DNA of 41,357 nt from Lachnospiraceae bacterium (GTDB lineage: Bacteria; Bacillota; Clostridia; Lachnospirales; Lachnospiraceae). Each line of letters opens with the position of its first letter. Position 1 is the first letter of the stretch. Of the stretch, positions 32,428 to 40,187 are shown in pieces. The notes under the pieces are model-generated. The model was given only the letters and a program-made list of their open reading frames with translations, ran no database searches and was not told where the DNA came from. Where the stretch lies: the NCBI GenBank assembly GCA_017443065.1, contig JAFSPF010000033.1, forward strand, positions 1 through 41,357. Direction: 5' to 3'. Both the position numbers and the translations under genes were made by a program.

Positions 32428-32440
32428 GAGGCAGGCGGCT

Positions 32441-32821
32441 TCACTGCCCCTGCATGCGCAATTCCTGCAGCGTCTTGAGCGTACTCACCAACTCCTTGTC
32501 CGTCAGCCCCGCGGCCTCCGAAAAGCGGATCGCCTCCGTGAGCGCGTCCTCGACCTTGCGCAGGTGCTGCTCCTTCAGCATCTCCGTGTCCTGCGCGTTG
32601 ACGAAAAAGCCCTTGCCCTGCACGGCGGTCACCAGCCCTTCGCTGGCCAGCTCCTCATAGGCCTTCATCGTCGTAATGACGCTGACCCTGAGGTCCTTCG
32701 CGAGCTCGCGGATCGACGGCAGATAGGTTCCCTCCTTCAGCCGCCCGGCCAGGATGTCTTCCTTTAACTGCTCCGCGATCTGCCGGTAAATCGGTGTGTT
32801 GCTGTTCTGCAGTAGTTTCAC
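32441..32821 (-). CDS. GntR family regulator, YtrA type
   Basis: This 126-residue repressor has the GntR winged helix at residues 8-75 (TPIYRQIAEQLKEDILAGRL, LPSIRELAKDLRVSVITTMK, GKGFFV). A short two-helix dimerisation tail replaces a large effector domain, as in the YtrA subfamily. It is the first gene of the ABC operon. Its own promoter carries a TATATA-CAC-TATATA palindrome over the -10 box, so autorepression is likely. Confidence 0.92.
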   Translation of the reverse strand: MKLLQNSNTPIYRQIAEQLKEDILAGRLKEGTYLPSIRELAKDLRVSVITTMKAYEELASEGLVTAVQGKGFFVNAQDTEMLKEQHLRKVEDALTEAIRFSEAAGLTDKELVSTLKTLQELRMQGQ

Positions 32822-32885
32822 TTCTGTCCCCCGCTTATCACTTTCCGCCGCCTGTTTCTTTCCTGCGGCAACTGTTTATATGTTA

Positions 32886-32914
32886 TATATACACTATATA
32901 CGGATGGGTGTCAA
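32886..32914 (-). promoter_or_regulatory. gntR-ABC operon promoter with palindromic operator
   Basis: On the minus strand TTGACA (32909-32914), a 17-bp spacer and TATATA (32886-32891) form the promoter. The 15-bp palindrome TATATA-CAC-TATATA (32886-32900) covers the -10 box and the spacer, the usual position for a GntR/YtrA repressor. Confidence 0.72.
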
Positions 32915-32969
32915 GTACTTCGGGGAAATATTTTTGAGATGTTAGACAGGGGGACAATTCTCCGGGGAG

Positions 32970-33428
32970 TTACACCGGGACAATATCGATGGTCATCGTC
33001 GTCTCGGACATTTCCAGACCGTTCATGGATACCGTGTAAAGGGCCTCCGCGATCACGCGGCGGCCCTTTTCCATCGTAAAGGTTTTGTAACGCGCGGTTT
33101 CGACATGCGAACGCATGGCGCCGAAGCCGGTCTTGTATTCCGCTTCATGGGCCTGTCCCGGGCAAAGGCGCAGGGTGGATTCCACGCTGCCCTTGCGGAC
33201 GATCTCCATAAAGTCCGGTGCGATCGTTAAGAGATTGTAGGTTGCGACAAGGCCCTCGTCCTTTTTTGCGGCCGCATTCTCTTCGAGATATTCTTCATAT
33301 TCCACGAGGTACACGCCGTTCTTTTCCACGCGCAGCATCCCTTCGGACACCGTCTGCGTCGTCTGCTCGCCCTGTACGCCGGGGTGACGGTGCACGCCCG
33401 TCACGGTGACCTTCACCTTCTGTTCCAT
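32970..33428 (-). CDS. DUF1934 beta-barrel protein (YwiB-like)
   Basis: This 152-residue protein fits the DUF1934 family (Bacillus YwiB), small calycin-like beta-barrels of unknown function. It is rich in alternating beta strands (VKVTVTGVHRHPG, GVYLVEYEEYLEE, then YTVSMNGLEMSETTMTIDIV). The family is often near housekeeping genes. Here it follows glyA by 11 bp, so it is probably co-transcribed. No active-site motif is visible. Confidence 0.85.
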   Translation of the reverse strand: MEQKVKVTVTGVHRHPGVQGEQTTQTVSEGMLRVEKNGVYLVEYEEYLEENAAAKKDEGLVATYNLLTIAPDFMEIVRKGSVESTLRLCPGQAHEAEYKTGFGAMRSHVETARYKTFTMEKGRRVIAEALYTVSMNGLEMSETTMTIDIVPV

Positions 33429-33439
33429 CCGTCCGCCTT

Positions 33440-34678
<1,239 letters not shown>

Positions 34679-34694
34679 GGTCTTATCCCCCTTG

Positions 34695-34730
34695 GTGTGG
34701 TTTTACAATACAGAAACAAGTATACCACAC
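34695..34730. promoter_or_regulatory. Inverted repeat in the glyA upstream region
   Basis: GTGTGGT (34695-34701) and ACCACAC (34724-34730) are perfect inverted arms 22 bp apart. They enclose -10-like sequences (TATACT and TATTGT on the minus strand). It could be an operator. No known consensus (PurR, GlyR) is recognisable. Confidence 0.35.
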
Positions 34731-34755
34731 TTTCGTCCAAAAGGGACAGGAAAGC

Positions 34756-35427
34756 TTACATCTCCCCGCGCTCGCCCTGCACAATCCCCAGCATGATGTC
34801 AAGATTGCCGTTGCGGCAGCGCAGCTCGTCGATGAAAGCCTTTTCGTTCATGCCGCGCTTGAATTTCAGCCGGTAGGACAGCTCATACATGGTGCCCATC
34901 CCCGTGGTGCGGACGCGGGTCATGCAGCTGTAGCTCGTATAAGTGTCCATAATATCGTCAAACAGTCCCGTATAGTTCAGGCTCTCGGGGATCGTGATGC
35001 GCAGCATCCGCTCCCGCATCAGTGCGTCTCCCATGCCGCAGAACTCGGCGATCAGAATCACCGCGCCGATCACCACCGTCATCACCAGCGCCATCACGAG
35101 GAAGCCCATGCCCGTCGCAAGGCCGATGGTCATCGCGTAAAAAATGTAACCGATTTCCGCCGCACTTCCCGCCGCGGAGCGGAAACGCACGAGTCCGAAG
35201 GCGCCCAGCATGGCGACGGAGGTGCCCAGGTTTCCGTTCACCACCAGGATGACACAGGAGGTCATCAACGGCAGAACCGCAAGAATAATCGCGTATTTGC
35301 CGCTGGGCATGTTGTGCAGGCGGAACACAAAGGCCACCATGATGCCGCACAAAAGCGCCACCAGCATCGTCATAATAACATTCTCTACCGAAAATGTACC
35401 TGCATGAAAAATACTCTGAAACATCAT
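34756..35427 (-). CDS. DUF4956 membrane protein
   Basis: This 223-residue protein has four membrane helices in residues 12-140 (VIMTMLVALLCGIMVAFVF, IILAVLPLMTSCVILVV, MTVVIGAVILIAEFCGMG) and the DUF4956 signature NGNLGTSVAMLGAFGLVRFR. A soluble ferredoxin-like C-terminal domain follows, resembling the MgtC-type tail. DUF4956 genes commonly sit beside VTC-domain genes, as here (29-bp gap). GAGGAGAGGACAA precedes two adjacent ATGs; I take the first. The role is unknown. Its membrane location suggests a channel or anchor partner for the VTC protein. Confidence 0.88.
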   Translation of the reverse strand: MMFQSIFHAGTFSVENVIMTMLVALLCGIMVAFVFRLHNMPSGKYAIILAVLPLMTSCVILVVNGNLGTSVAMLGAFGLVRFRSAAGSAAEIGYIFYAMTIGLATGMGFLVMALVMTVVIGAVILIAEFCGMGDALMRERMLRITIPESLNYTGLFDDIMDTYTSYSCMTRVRTTGMGTMYELSYRLKFKRGMNEKAFIDELRCRNGNLDIMLGIVQGERGEM

Positions 35428-35456
35428 TTGTCCTCTCCTCCCTTGAAATCCGTGCC

Positions 35457-36233
35457 TTACGCGCCTGCGACCACGAGCCCCAGCTGCTCTTCCCAGTTTT
35501 CCAGCCGGTGCGTCAGCTGCCGCACGGGCTGCACCTGATGCAGATCTTTTTGGTAAAAATTGCCGTACTTTGAAAAGGATGTCGGGTACACCGCGAGTTC
35601 CGCGAGAATGTTGGAAAACCACAGCGGTGTTGCGCCCATGACCTTCGTTTCCATCAGTGCAAAGCCGCCGGGGAGCAGGTTTTCGCCCTGGTCTCCGCAC
35701 TCCAGCCCCATGTTGCTGATGCGGTTGCGGATGCGTATGTCGAAGGTCAGGCGGAAATCATCATGCACGCCCTTTAAGGCCACTCTGTCGTAGGCCAAAA
35801 ACATGCCCCTGCGCAGGGGATAGCGCTTCAGAAAGAAATCGATTTCCTTCAGGATCTGCTGTTCTCCCCAGGACGCGTTTTTTTTCACCGGACGGATGCT
35901 GCGCTCCACGTAGTCATACGCTTCCTGCAGCGTCATCTCCACACGGCGCTTGTTGACCACCTTATTGTATTTCTTTTTGATCTCCAAAAAGACCTTACTG
36001 TCAAGTGTCGGCACGCCGTAACTGCGCAGGCGCAGCTTCTCCTTATAGACAGGCTTGTCGATCGAGCGGCGGATCAGGCCGTAGTTCGGCGTGTCGTAAT
36101 ACAGGTTGCAGATCGTATGCAGGCCGTACTCGTCCACTACCATGTGTCCGTTCAGTCGCTGCAACAGCATCAGGAAGACCTCCTTCGGCAGCATGTACTT
36201 TTTCTCCACGCGGTTGAAAACTGTCTGCGACAT
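35457..36233 (-). CDS. VTC-domain polyphosphate polymerase-like protein
   Basis: The VTC domain is the catalytic tunnel fold of the yeast vacuolar polyphosphate polymerase Vtc4 (triphosphate tunnel metalloenzyme superfamily). The 258-residue protein has the expected basic and acidic strands: FNRVEKKYMLP, LYYDTPNYGLIRRSID, the basic KEKLRLRSYG, the ExK strand VFLEIKKKYNKVVNKRR, LTFDIRIRNRIS and ALMETKVMG near the C-terminus. It is a stand-alone catalytic domain without SPX or membrane parts, as usual in bacteria. Polyphosphate synthesis from ATP is inferred by homology; bacterial members are barely characterised. It lies between the MBL and DUF4956 genes. Confidence 0.9.
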   Translation of the reverse strand: MSQTVFNRVEKKYMLPKEVFLMLLQRLNGHMVVDEYGLHTICNLYYDTPNYGLIRRSIDKPVYKEKLRLRSYGVPTLDSKVFLEIKKKYNKVVNKRRVEMTLQEAYDYVERSIRPVKKNASWGEQQILKEIDFFLKRYPLRRGMFLAYDRVALKGVHDDFRLTFDIRIRNRISNMGLECGDQGENLLPGGFALMETKVMGATPLWFSNILAELAVYPTSFSKYGNFYQKDLHQVQPVRQLTHRLENWEEQLGLVVAGA

Positions 36234-36246
36234 TGTTCTGTCCTCC

Positions 36247-37137
36247 TTATTTTCCGCTCTGTGACACTTCCACCAGCTTCCCGTTACTGATCACCGTGAT
36301 GTCGCCGTCCTTGGTCTGCAGCACGTTGGCATTATGTTTCTTCAGCAGTTCGATTGTCATCACCTCCGCCGGATTCTTGGCGGAATCACAGATGGCGGTG
36401 TAGCGCGGCATAAGCTGTATCGTCATGTTTTCCAGCTCGGAATTGAACACGCCGTGGTGCGGCAGCTTCACAAAGTCACAGGGCACCGCACTCGATGTCG
36501 CCAGCCACTCCCGCAGGCGCATTTTTTCCGCGTCTCCCATGAAGACCAGGCGGTTATTGCCGTGTTCGATCGTCGTGATCAGGGACAGGTCGTTATCCAC
36601 CTCCGGGATCTGATGCGTTTGTGCTTTCGCCAGATCCAAAATACTGTAATCCAGCGGCGGCTCCACCAGCACTTCCGCATCGCCCAGGGTGAAACTCACC
36701 GATTCCCTGAGCTTTTCCGGAACGATCCCCGCCTTGTCCAGCGCCATGACAAAGTCTGCATATTCCGTGCTGTTACTTTCATAATCCGGCACCAGCACGC
36801 GGTCCACCGGCATCTTCTCGATCAGCGTATCTGCACCGCCGACATGGTCCTTGTCATAATGCGTGATCACGAGCACATCCACCTTCCGGATGCCTCTGTT
36901 CATCAAATAAGATACCAGCTCCAGTCCGTCATCCTCTTCGCCCGTATCGATCACCATGGTCTGATACGGCGTCTCCACCACGATGGCATCCGCCTTGCCG
37001 ACCTTCAGTACCGTGGCCTTCAGACTTCCGTATTCGGAGGCCGCTGCCGGCGCCGAGACAAAGAGACGGATCATCACCACCGCCGCCAGCAGAAGCACCA
37101 GTAAAAATCCCAACCATCGTTTCCATGCAGCTCTCAT
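36247..37137 (-). CDS. Exported ComEC-like metallo-beta-lactamase fold protein
   Basis: This 296-residue protein has an N-terminal hydrophobic anchor or signal (WLGFLLVLLLAAVVMIRLFV) and then an MBL fold of the ComEC/Rec2 C-terminal type. Motif II is VITHYDKDHVGGADTL, with D preserved and one of the usual His replaced by Tyr (HYDKDH). FMGDAEK and PHHGVFNSE supply further metal ligands. Family members outside ComEC are probable phosphodiesterases or phosphatases. Being first in an operon with VTC and DUF4956, where a CotH protein is often found instead, it might act on extracellular phosphate polymers; this is inference. AAGGAAAGAGAA precedes the ATG. Confidence 0.88.
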   Translation of the reverse strand: MRAAWKRWLGFLLVLLLAAVVMIRLFVSAPAAASEYGSLKATVLKVGKADAIVVETPYQTMVIDTGEEDDGLELVSYLMNRGIRKVDVLVITHYDKDHVGGADTLIEKMPVDRVLVPDYESNSTEYADFVMALDKAGIVPEKLRESVSFTLGDAEVLVEPPLDYSILDLAKAQTHQIPEVDNDLSLITTIEHGNNRLVFMGDAEKMRLREWLATSSAVPCDFVKLPHHGVFNSELENMTIQLMPRYTAICDSAKNPAEVMTIELLKKHNANVLQTKDGDITVISNGKLVEVSQSGK

Positions 37138-37220
37138 TTCTCTTTCCTTTCTTCTCCCCGGCCTTCGTCTGTCCCTGTCAAAAACCTTTATGCACGGGGT
37201 TTTCCTCTGTTTCTGTATCC

Positions 37221-37253
37221 ATCTTACAGCGCGTTGATTAAAGAAATCTTAGA
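37221..37253 (-). promoter_or_regulatory. Shared promoter/operator motif, copy 1 (MBL-VTC-DUF4956 operon)
   Basis: On the minus strand TCTAAGATT (37245-37253) is followed 15 bp later by CTGTAAGAT (37221-37229). TCTAA and TTTAA recur with an 11-bp period at the upstream end, the pattern of OmpR/PhoB-type regulator sites. TAAGAT would serve as the -10 box. The same 33-bp layout occurs before the CAP gene. It ends 84 bp before the MBL start codon. Confidence 0.6.
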
Positions 37254-37257
37254 AAGC

Positions 37258-37288
37258 AAAAAAAAAGAGGAAGCTTTTCAGCTCCCTC
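37258..37288 (-). terminator. Terminator of the CAP-PepSY unit
   Basis: On the minus strand GAGGGAGCTGAAAAGCTTCCTC forms an 8-bp stem with one bulge around a GAAA loop. Nine T residues follow directly. It lies 22 bp past the PepSY stop and ends 5 bp before the next operator. Confidence 0.85.
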
Positions 37289-37309
37289 ATGTTACATCGA
37301 TTATTTCCG

Positions 37310-38521
37310 TCAGTCATCGTCGTCGTCGTGATCATCGTGATCGTCGTAATCATGATCGTCATGATCATCATAATGATCATCGTAATCATCGTCGTCATCA
37401 TCATAGTGCGGCTGCGGTGCGGGTGTCGGTGCGGGCGCGGGTGCCGGTGTTGTCACGGCCGGCGCATTGTGATAATCCACATCATAGCTCACGATGCCGC
37501 CCGTGCGTGCGTCCACATCAATATCATATTCCGTTGTGCCGACATAAAACTCGATCTCATACACCACGCGTCCGTTTTCATCATCCAGCTTTGCCTTGGT
37601 GATGGATGCGCCTCCCACGGAAACGCCGGCGCGGGACAGCGCCGCGGTCTTGGCCTGCTCCACGGTGATGTATCCCGTTGTCGTCTGCTGTACCGGAGCG
37701 GTCTGCTGTGCCGGCGCGGTCTGCTGTGCGGGCGTCTGCTGCTGCGCGGGCGCCTGCTGCTGTGCGGGCGTCTGCTGCTGCGCGGGCGTCTGCTGCTGCG
37801 CGGGCGCGGCGGTCTGTCCGGTCTGCGTCTGTCCCGGATTTGCCGGTGCCGTCTGCTGCGTCGTGCCCTGCGGCGTCTGCGTCAGCTGTGCCCGGATTTC
37901 CTCCGGAAGCGAAGCGGTCAGGATCTCCGTGTCCCGGCTCTTCTCAATGATCTCACCGGTGATCGCGTTCACCTTGAAGTCATAATCCGAATACTTATCC
38001 GTTCCCTCCAGATAGTAGAATTCAATATCATAGACCGGAACCCCGTTCTCGATCTCCTTCTCCTGCCTTGTGACGGTCACCTCCGATGCGGAAATCCCCG
38101 CGTCCGCAAGCGCTTTTGCCAGCGCCTGCTGTTCGCTGACCTGCGCTCTCTCAAAGGGATCATTGCTGCTCGCGGAAGCCGCGGAGGCACGATACCCCTC
38201 CACGGTTTCCTCACCCCTCGCGATCACGGTGCCGTCCGCGGCGCGAATCGTGTAATCGTAGAACCTGCCGTTTGCAATGAATTCGATTTCATATACAAAC
38301 ACGCCGTTTTCAAAGGTGAATTTGTTCTTCGTCACGGCCGCGTCCTGCGGCAGAACACCCGCATCCGCAAAGGCGAAGTTCTCCGCCGCCTCCGTGCTGA
38401 TGGAGTTATTGCGCGCCACGCGTCCGACCGCGTACACGCCGCCCATCCCGACCACCACGGCGCAGACCAGGGCTGTCACGATGATGGTGACGGTTCTTTT
38501 TGTAAAGCGTCCAGCTTTCAT
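37310..38521 (-). CDS. Triple-PepSY exported protein with Asp/His-rich tail
   Basis: This 403-residue protein has a basic N-terminus and one membrane helix or signal (TVTIIVTALVCAVVVGMGGV). Three PepSY domains follow, at about residues 40-105, 118-195 and 285-350, each with the VYEIEF or VYDIEF strand and a DAxTG-like turn. A Gln/Pro/Thr linker (about 205-285) joins the second and third. After a PAPAP spacer the last ~30 residues are almost only Asp, His and Tyr (HYDDDDDDYDD, then repeated DDHDD), a likely metal-binding tail. PepSY domains are thought to inhibit peptidases or sense envelope signals. It lies 66 bp behind the CAP gene and ends in a strong terminator. Confidence 0.88.
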   Translation of the reverse strand: MKAGRFTKRTVTIIVTALVCAVVVGMGGVYAVGRVARNNSISTEAAENFAFADAGVLPQDAAVTKNKFTFENGVFVYEIEFIANGRFYDYTIRAADGTVIARGEETVEGYRASAASASSNDPFERAQVSEQQALAKALADAGISASEVTVTRQEKEIENGVPVYDIEFYYLEGTDKYSDYDFKVNAITGEIIEKSRDTEILTASLPEEIRAQLTQTPQGTTQQTAPANPGQTQTGQTAAPAQQQTPAQQQTPAQQQAPAQQQTPAQQTAPAQQTAPVQQTTTGYITVEQAKTAALSRAGVSVGGASITKAKLDDENGRVVYEIEFYVGTTEYDIDVDARTGGIVSYDVDYHNAPAVTTPAPAPAPTPAPQPHYDDDDDDYDDHYDDHDDHDYDDHDDHDDDDD

Positions 38522-38587
38522 GAAAATTCCTCCCCTATCATTCTAACATGTTTTTGCGTTCAGCGGACGGTTTCCGTCGTTTCGGTG

Positions 38588-39046
38588 TCAGTAGCCGAAT
38601 TCCTGCGCGCAGTACCATTTTCCGTTGGCGAATGTCAGGTCAATGCCGCAGGTCGTATATTCCGGGTTCATCACGTTGTAGCGGTGCGAGCGGGATGTCA
38701 TCCATGCGTTTACGATCGCCTCCGCGCTGTTGTATCCGTTGGAAAGGTTTTCGCCGTAAACCGTGACCGGGTCCACCGTCCACCAGGCGGTTCCGTCCGG
38801 CCTGGTGTGGGAGAAGTATCTTGCCGCCTCCTCCACCCGGATATCCGCCGCCGTCTGCAGCTCCGCCGTGAGGGTCAGCGGCTTCATGCCGGCCTGCACA
38901 CGGTACATGTTCTGTAACTCAAGGATCACTTCCTGCTCGGACTTCCTTCCCTGTCCGTTGGCCCCCGCCTCCAGCGAGGTGCCGATCATCGGTACAAATA
39001 AAACCACTGCCAGTATTACTGCTACGATCGCACAAAAACGTTTCAT
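38588..39046 (-). CDS. Secreted CAP (SCP/PR-1) domain protein
   Basis: This 152-residue exported protein has a signal peptide (residues 1-27, FCAIVAVILAVVLFVPMIG). A compact CAP domain follows, with the cavity His in YFSHTRPDGTAWW, the Glu in YGENLSNGYNSAEAIVNAWM and the CAP2 block SRSHRYNVMNPEYTTCGIDL. The C-terminus (WYCAQEFGY) is the usual strand end. Clostridial CAP proteins (YkwD/SafA-like) have no agreed activity; some bind lipids or act in the envelope. GGAGGTGTACC precedes the ATG. Its promoter shares a motif with the MBL-VTC operon. Confidence 0.93.
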   Translation of the reverse strand: MKRFCAIVAVILAVVLFVPMIGTSLEAGANGQGRKSEQEVILELQNMYRVQAGMKPLTLTAELQTAADIRVEEAARYFSHTRPDGTAWWTVDPVTVYGENLSNGYNSAEAIVNAWMTSRSHRYNVMNPEYTTCGIDLTFANGKWYCAQEFGY

Positions 39047-39130
39047 GGTACACCTCCTAATCTTTTCCTTCCATCCGTTTTCCTTGCATCCATATATCCC
39101 GGACGGTGTATCAACGTTTGTTATGTGCTT

Positions 39131-39163
39131 ATCTTACAGGGGAAAAATTAGAATAATCTTAGA
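39131..39163 (-). promoter_or_regulatory. Shared promoter/operator motif, copy 2 (CAP-PepSY)
   Basis: TCTAAGATT (39155-39163) and CTGTAAGAT (39131-39139) on the minus strand are 15 bp apart, exactly as in the copy at 37221-37253. The direct repeat TCTAA-6-TCTAA is perfect here. The motif ends 85 bp before the CAP start codon. It overlaps the 3' end of the small surface-protein gene. Confidence 0.6.
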
Positions 39164-39613
39164 GAAAAAAATTTTTTTTAAAAAATATGAGACCAAAGGC
39201 CGGACGAAGGAGATGAACTCCAGTCCGTCCGCATCCGCAATACCCACGCGCCCTTTTTCCGCATGGACAAGGAGCGCGGCCGCGCCAAACGCGATGAGGA
39301 TGATCATCAGGCGGACAGGCAGCTTCGATTCGTCGCCGGTCTGGCTGGCGCGGGCCTGCTGGCCGGCGCGGGTCTGCTGCTGTGCGGCATCTTCAAAGCG
39401 CGTGACACCAAGCACCTGCGCTGCGATGCCGTTGTCCGGCTCCGGCGTGGTCGCTGCCTGCTGTACCGCGGGCGTTGTTGCCGGTGCAGGGGCGGGCGTC
39501 GTGCCTGTGGCAGGCGTTGTGCCCGTGGCGGGCGTCGTGCCGCCGCCGCCGGGAGTCGTACCGCCACCACCGGGCGTTGTGCCGCCGCCACCGGGAGTCG
39601 TGCCGCCGCCCAT
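39134..39613 (-). CDS. Small Gly/Thr/Pro-repeat protein with sortase-like tail, probably a remnant
   Basis: This 159-residue protein begins with GGGTTP repeats (residues 2-30), then PATGTT and APAPATTP repeats, then VLGVTR, ASQTGD and a hydrophobic helix (RLMIILIAFGAAALLVHAEK). That tail closely parallels the end of the giant surface protein (VLGVVR, GQTGD, helix). There is no signal peptide, and the frame runs on ~34 residues past the basic stop-transfer residues, through a hairpin (39201-39231) and into the CAP promoter. I use the ATG at 39613 because GGAAGGAGG lies 11 nt upstream; an ATG at 39643 would place that site inside the gene. It may be the 3' stub of a larger surface gene whose native stop was lost. 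Confidence 0.6.
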   Translation of the reverse strand: MGGGTTPGGGGTTPGGGGTTPGGGGTTPATGTTPATGTTPAPAPATTPAVQQAATTPEPDNGIAAQVLGVTRFEDAAQQQTRAGQQARASQTGDESKLPVRLMIILIAFGAAALLVHAEKGRVGIADADGLEFISFVRPLVSYFLKKIFFSKIILIFPL

Positions 39614-39661
39614 TGTCTTATGAACCTCCTTCCGCAGTTTCATCTGAACGGAAGCTGCTTA

Positions 39662-39690
39662 TTGCATCCGCCTTTGTTACACTGTAAAAT
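39662..39690 (+). promoter_or_regulatory. Promoter of the DUF4869-ATPase pair
   Basis: TTGCAT (39662-39667), a 17-bp spacer and TAAAAT (39685-39690) match sigma-A hexamers and are identical to those of pfkA. A TTACA-C-TGTAA palindrome (39677-39687) overlaps the -10 box and could be an operator. Confidence 0.6.
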
Positions 39691-39735
39691 ATGAGTGTTG
39701 CAAGTTCGTTCTTTATGGAGAAGTGGAGAAGATAA

Positions 39736-40176
39736 ATGCTTCACATACACTTTGGCAGCATGGAAGGGGAAATATACGATCCCGCCACTTATTTCCTGAA
39801 TCAATATGACGATGAGTGGATTACATCGGATCTGGCAAAGGAGATGGTGCGTGACGTTGACCGGTCCGAAATCATCAGTTCGCGTGTGATCGATTCTCCT
39901 GTGTTAGGGCCGATTACGCCCAGGGAATTATCCGGCGGCGTAAAGACGCTGATTCTGATGGCGTTTGATGACAGCGGGCGGATTTTCAATGCCTCCGCCT
40001 GCGGGGACAATTGCGCCAAATGGATTCTTGAAATTGCGAAAACAAAAGATCTTACCGTCACCCTTCATAATATCATGAAGTTTAACTTTTCTCCGTTGGA
40101 AATCCACATACTGAATACGGGTGAGACGGTACACAGCTTTCGCGAGTATGTGTGTACCGCCATCGATTATGTTTAA
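39736..40176 (+). CDS. DUF4869 protein
   Basis: This 146-residue soluble protein matches what I recall as DUF4869: LHIHFGSMEGEIYDPATYF at the start, YDDEWITSDLAKEMVRDVDR, SPVLGPITPRELSGGVKTLI and NASACGDNCAKWILEIAK, with paired Cys in ACGDNC. No function is known. The N-terminal layout (short strand, acidic turn, helix) is not a catalytic motif I recognise. GGAGAAG lies 5 nt before the ATG. It is followed after 11 bp by the P-loop/TOPRIM-like gene, whose TTG start has its own GGAGG, so the two are almost certainly one unit. Confidence 0.8.
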   Translation: MLHIHFGSMEGEIYDPATYFLNQYDDEWITSDLAKEMVRDVDRSEIISSRVIDSPVLGPITPRELSGGVKTLILMAFDDSGRIFNASACGDNCAKWILEIAKTKDLTVTLHNIMKFNFSPLEIHILNTGETVHSFREYVCTAIDYV

Positions 40177-40187
40177 CGGAGGTTTGT

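Noticed and set aside
37310-37420. Simple-sequence repeat suggestive of a microsatellite
   Set aside because: The GAT/GAC/CAT runs encode the Asp/His tail in frame with mixed codons, so it is coding sequence.
39613-39643. ATG at 39643 as start of the small Gly/Thr repeat protein
   Set aside because: The GGAAGGAGG ribosome binding site lies inside that longer reading and correctly precedes the ATG at 39613.
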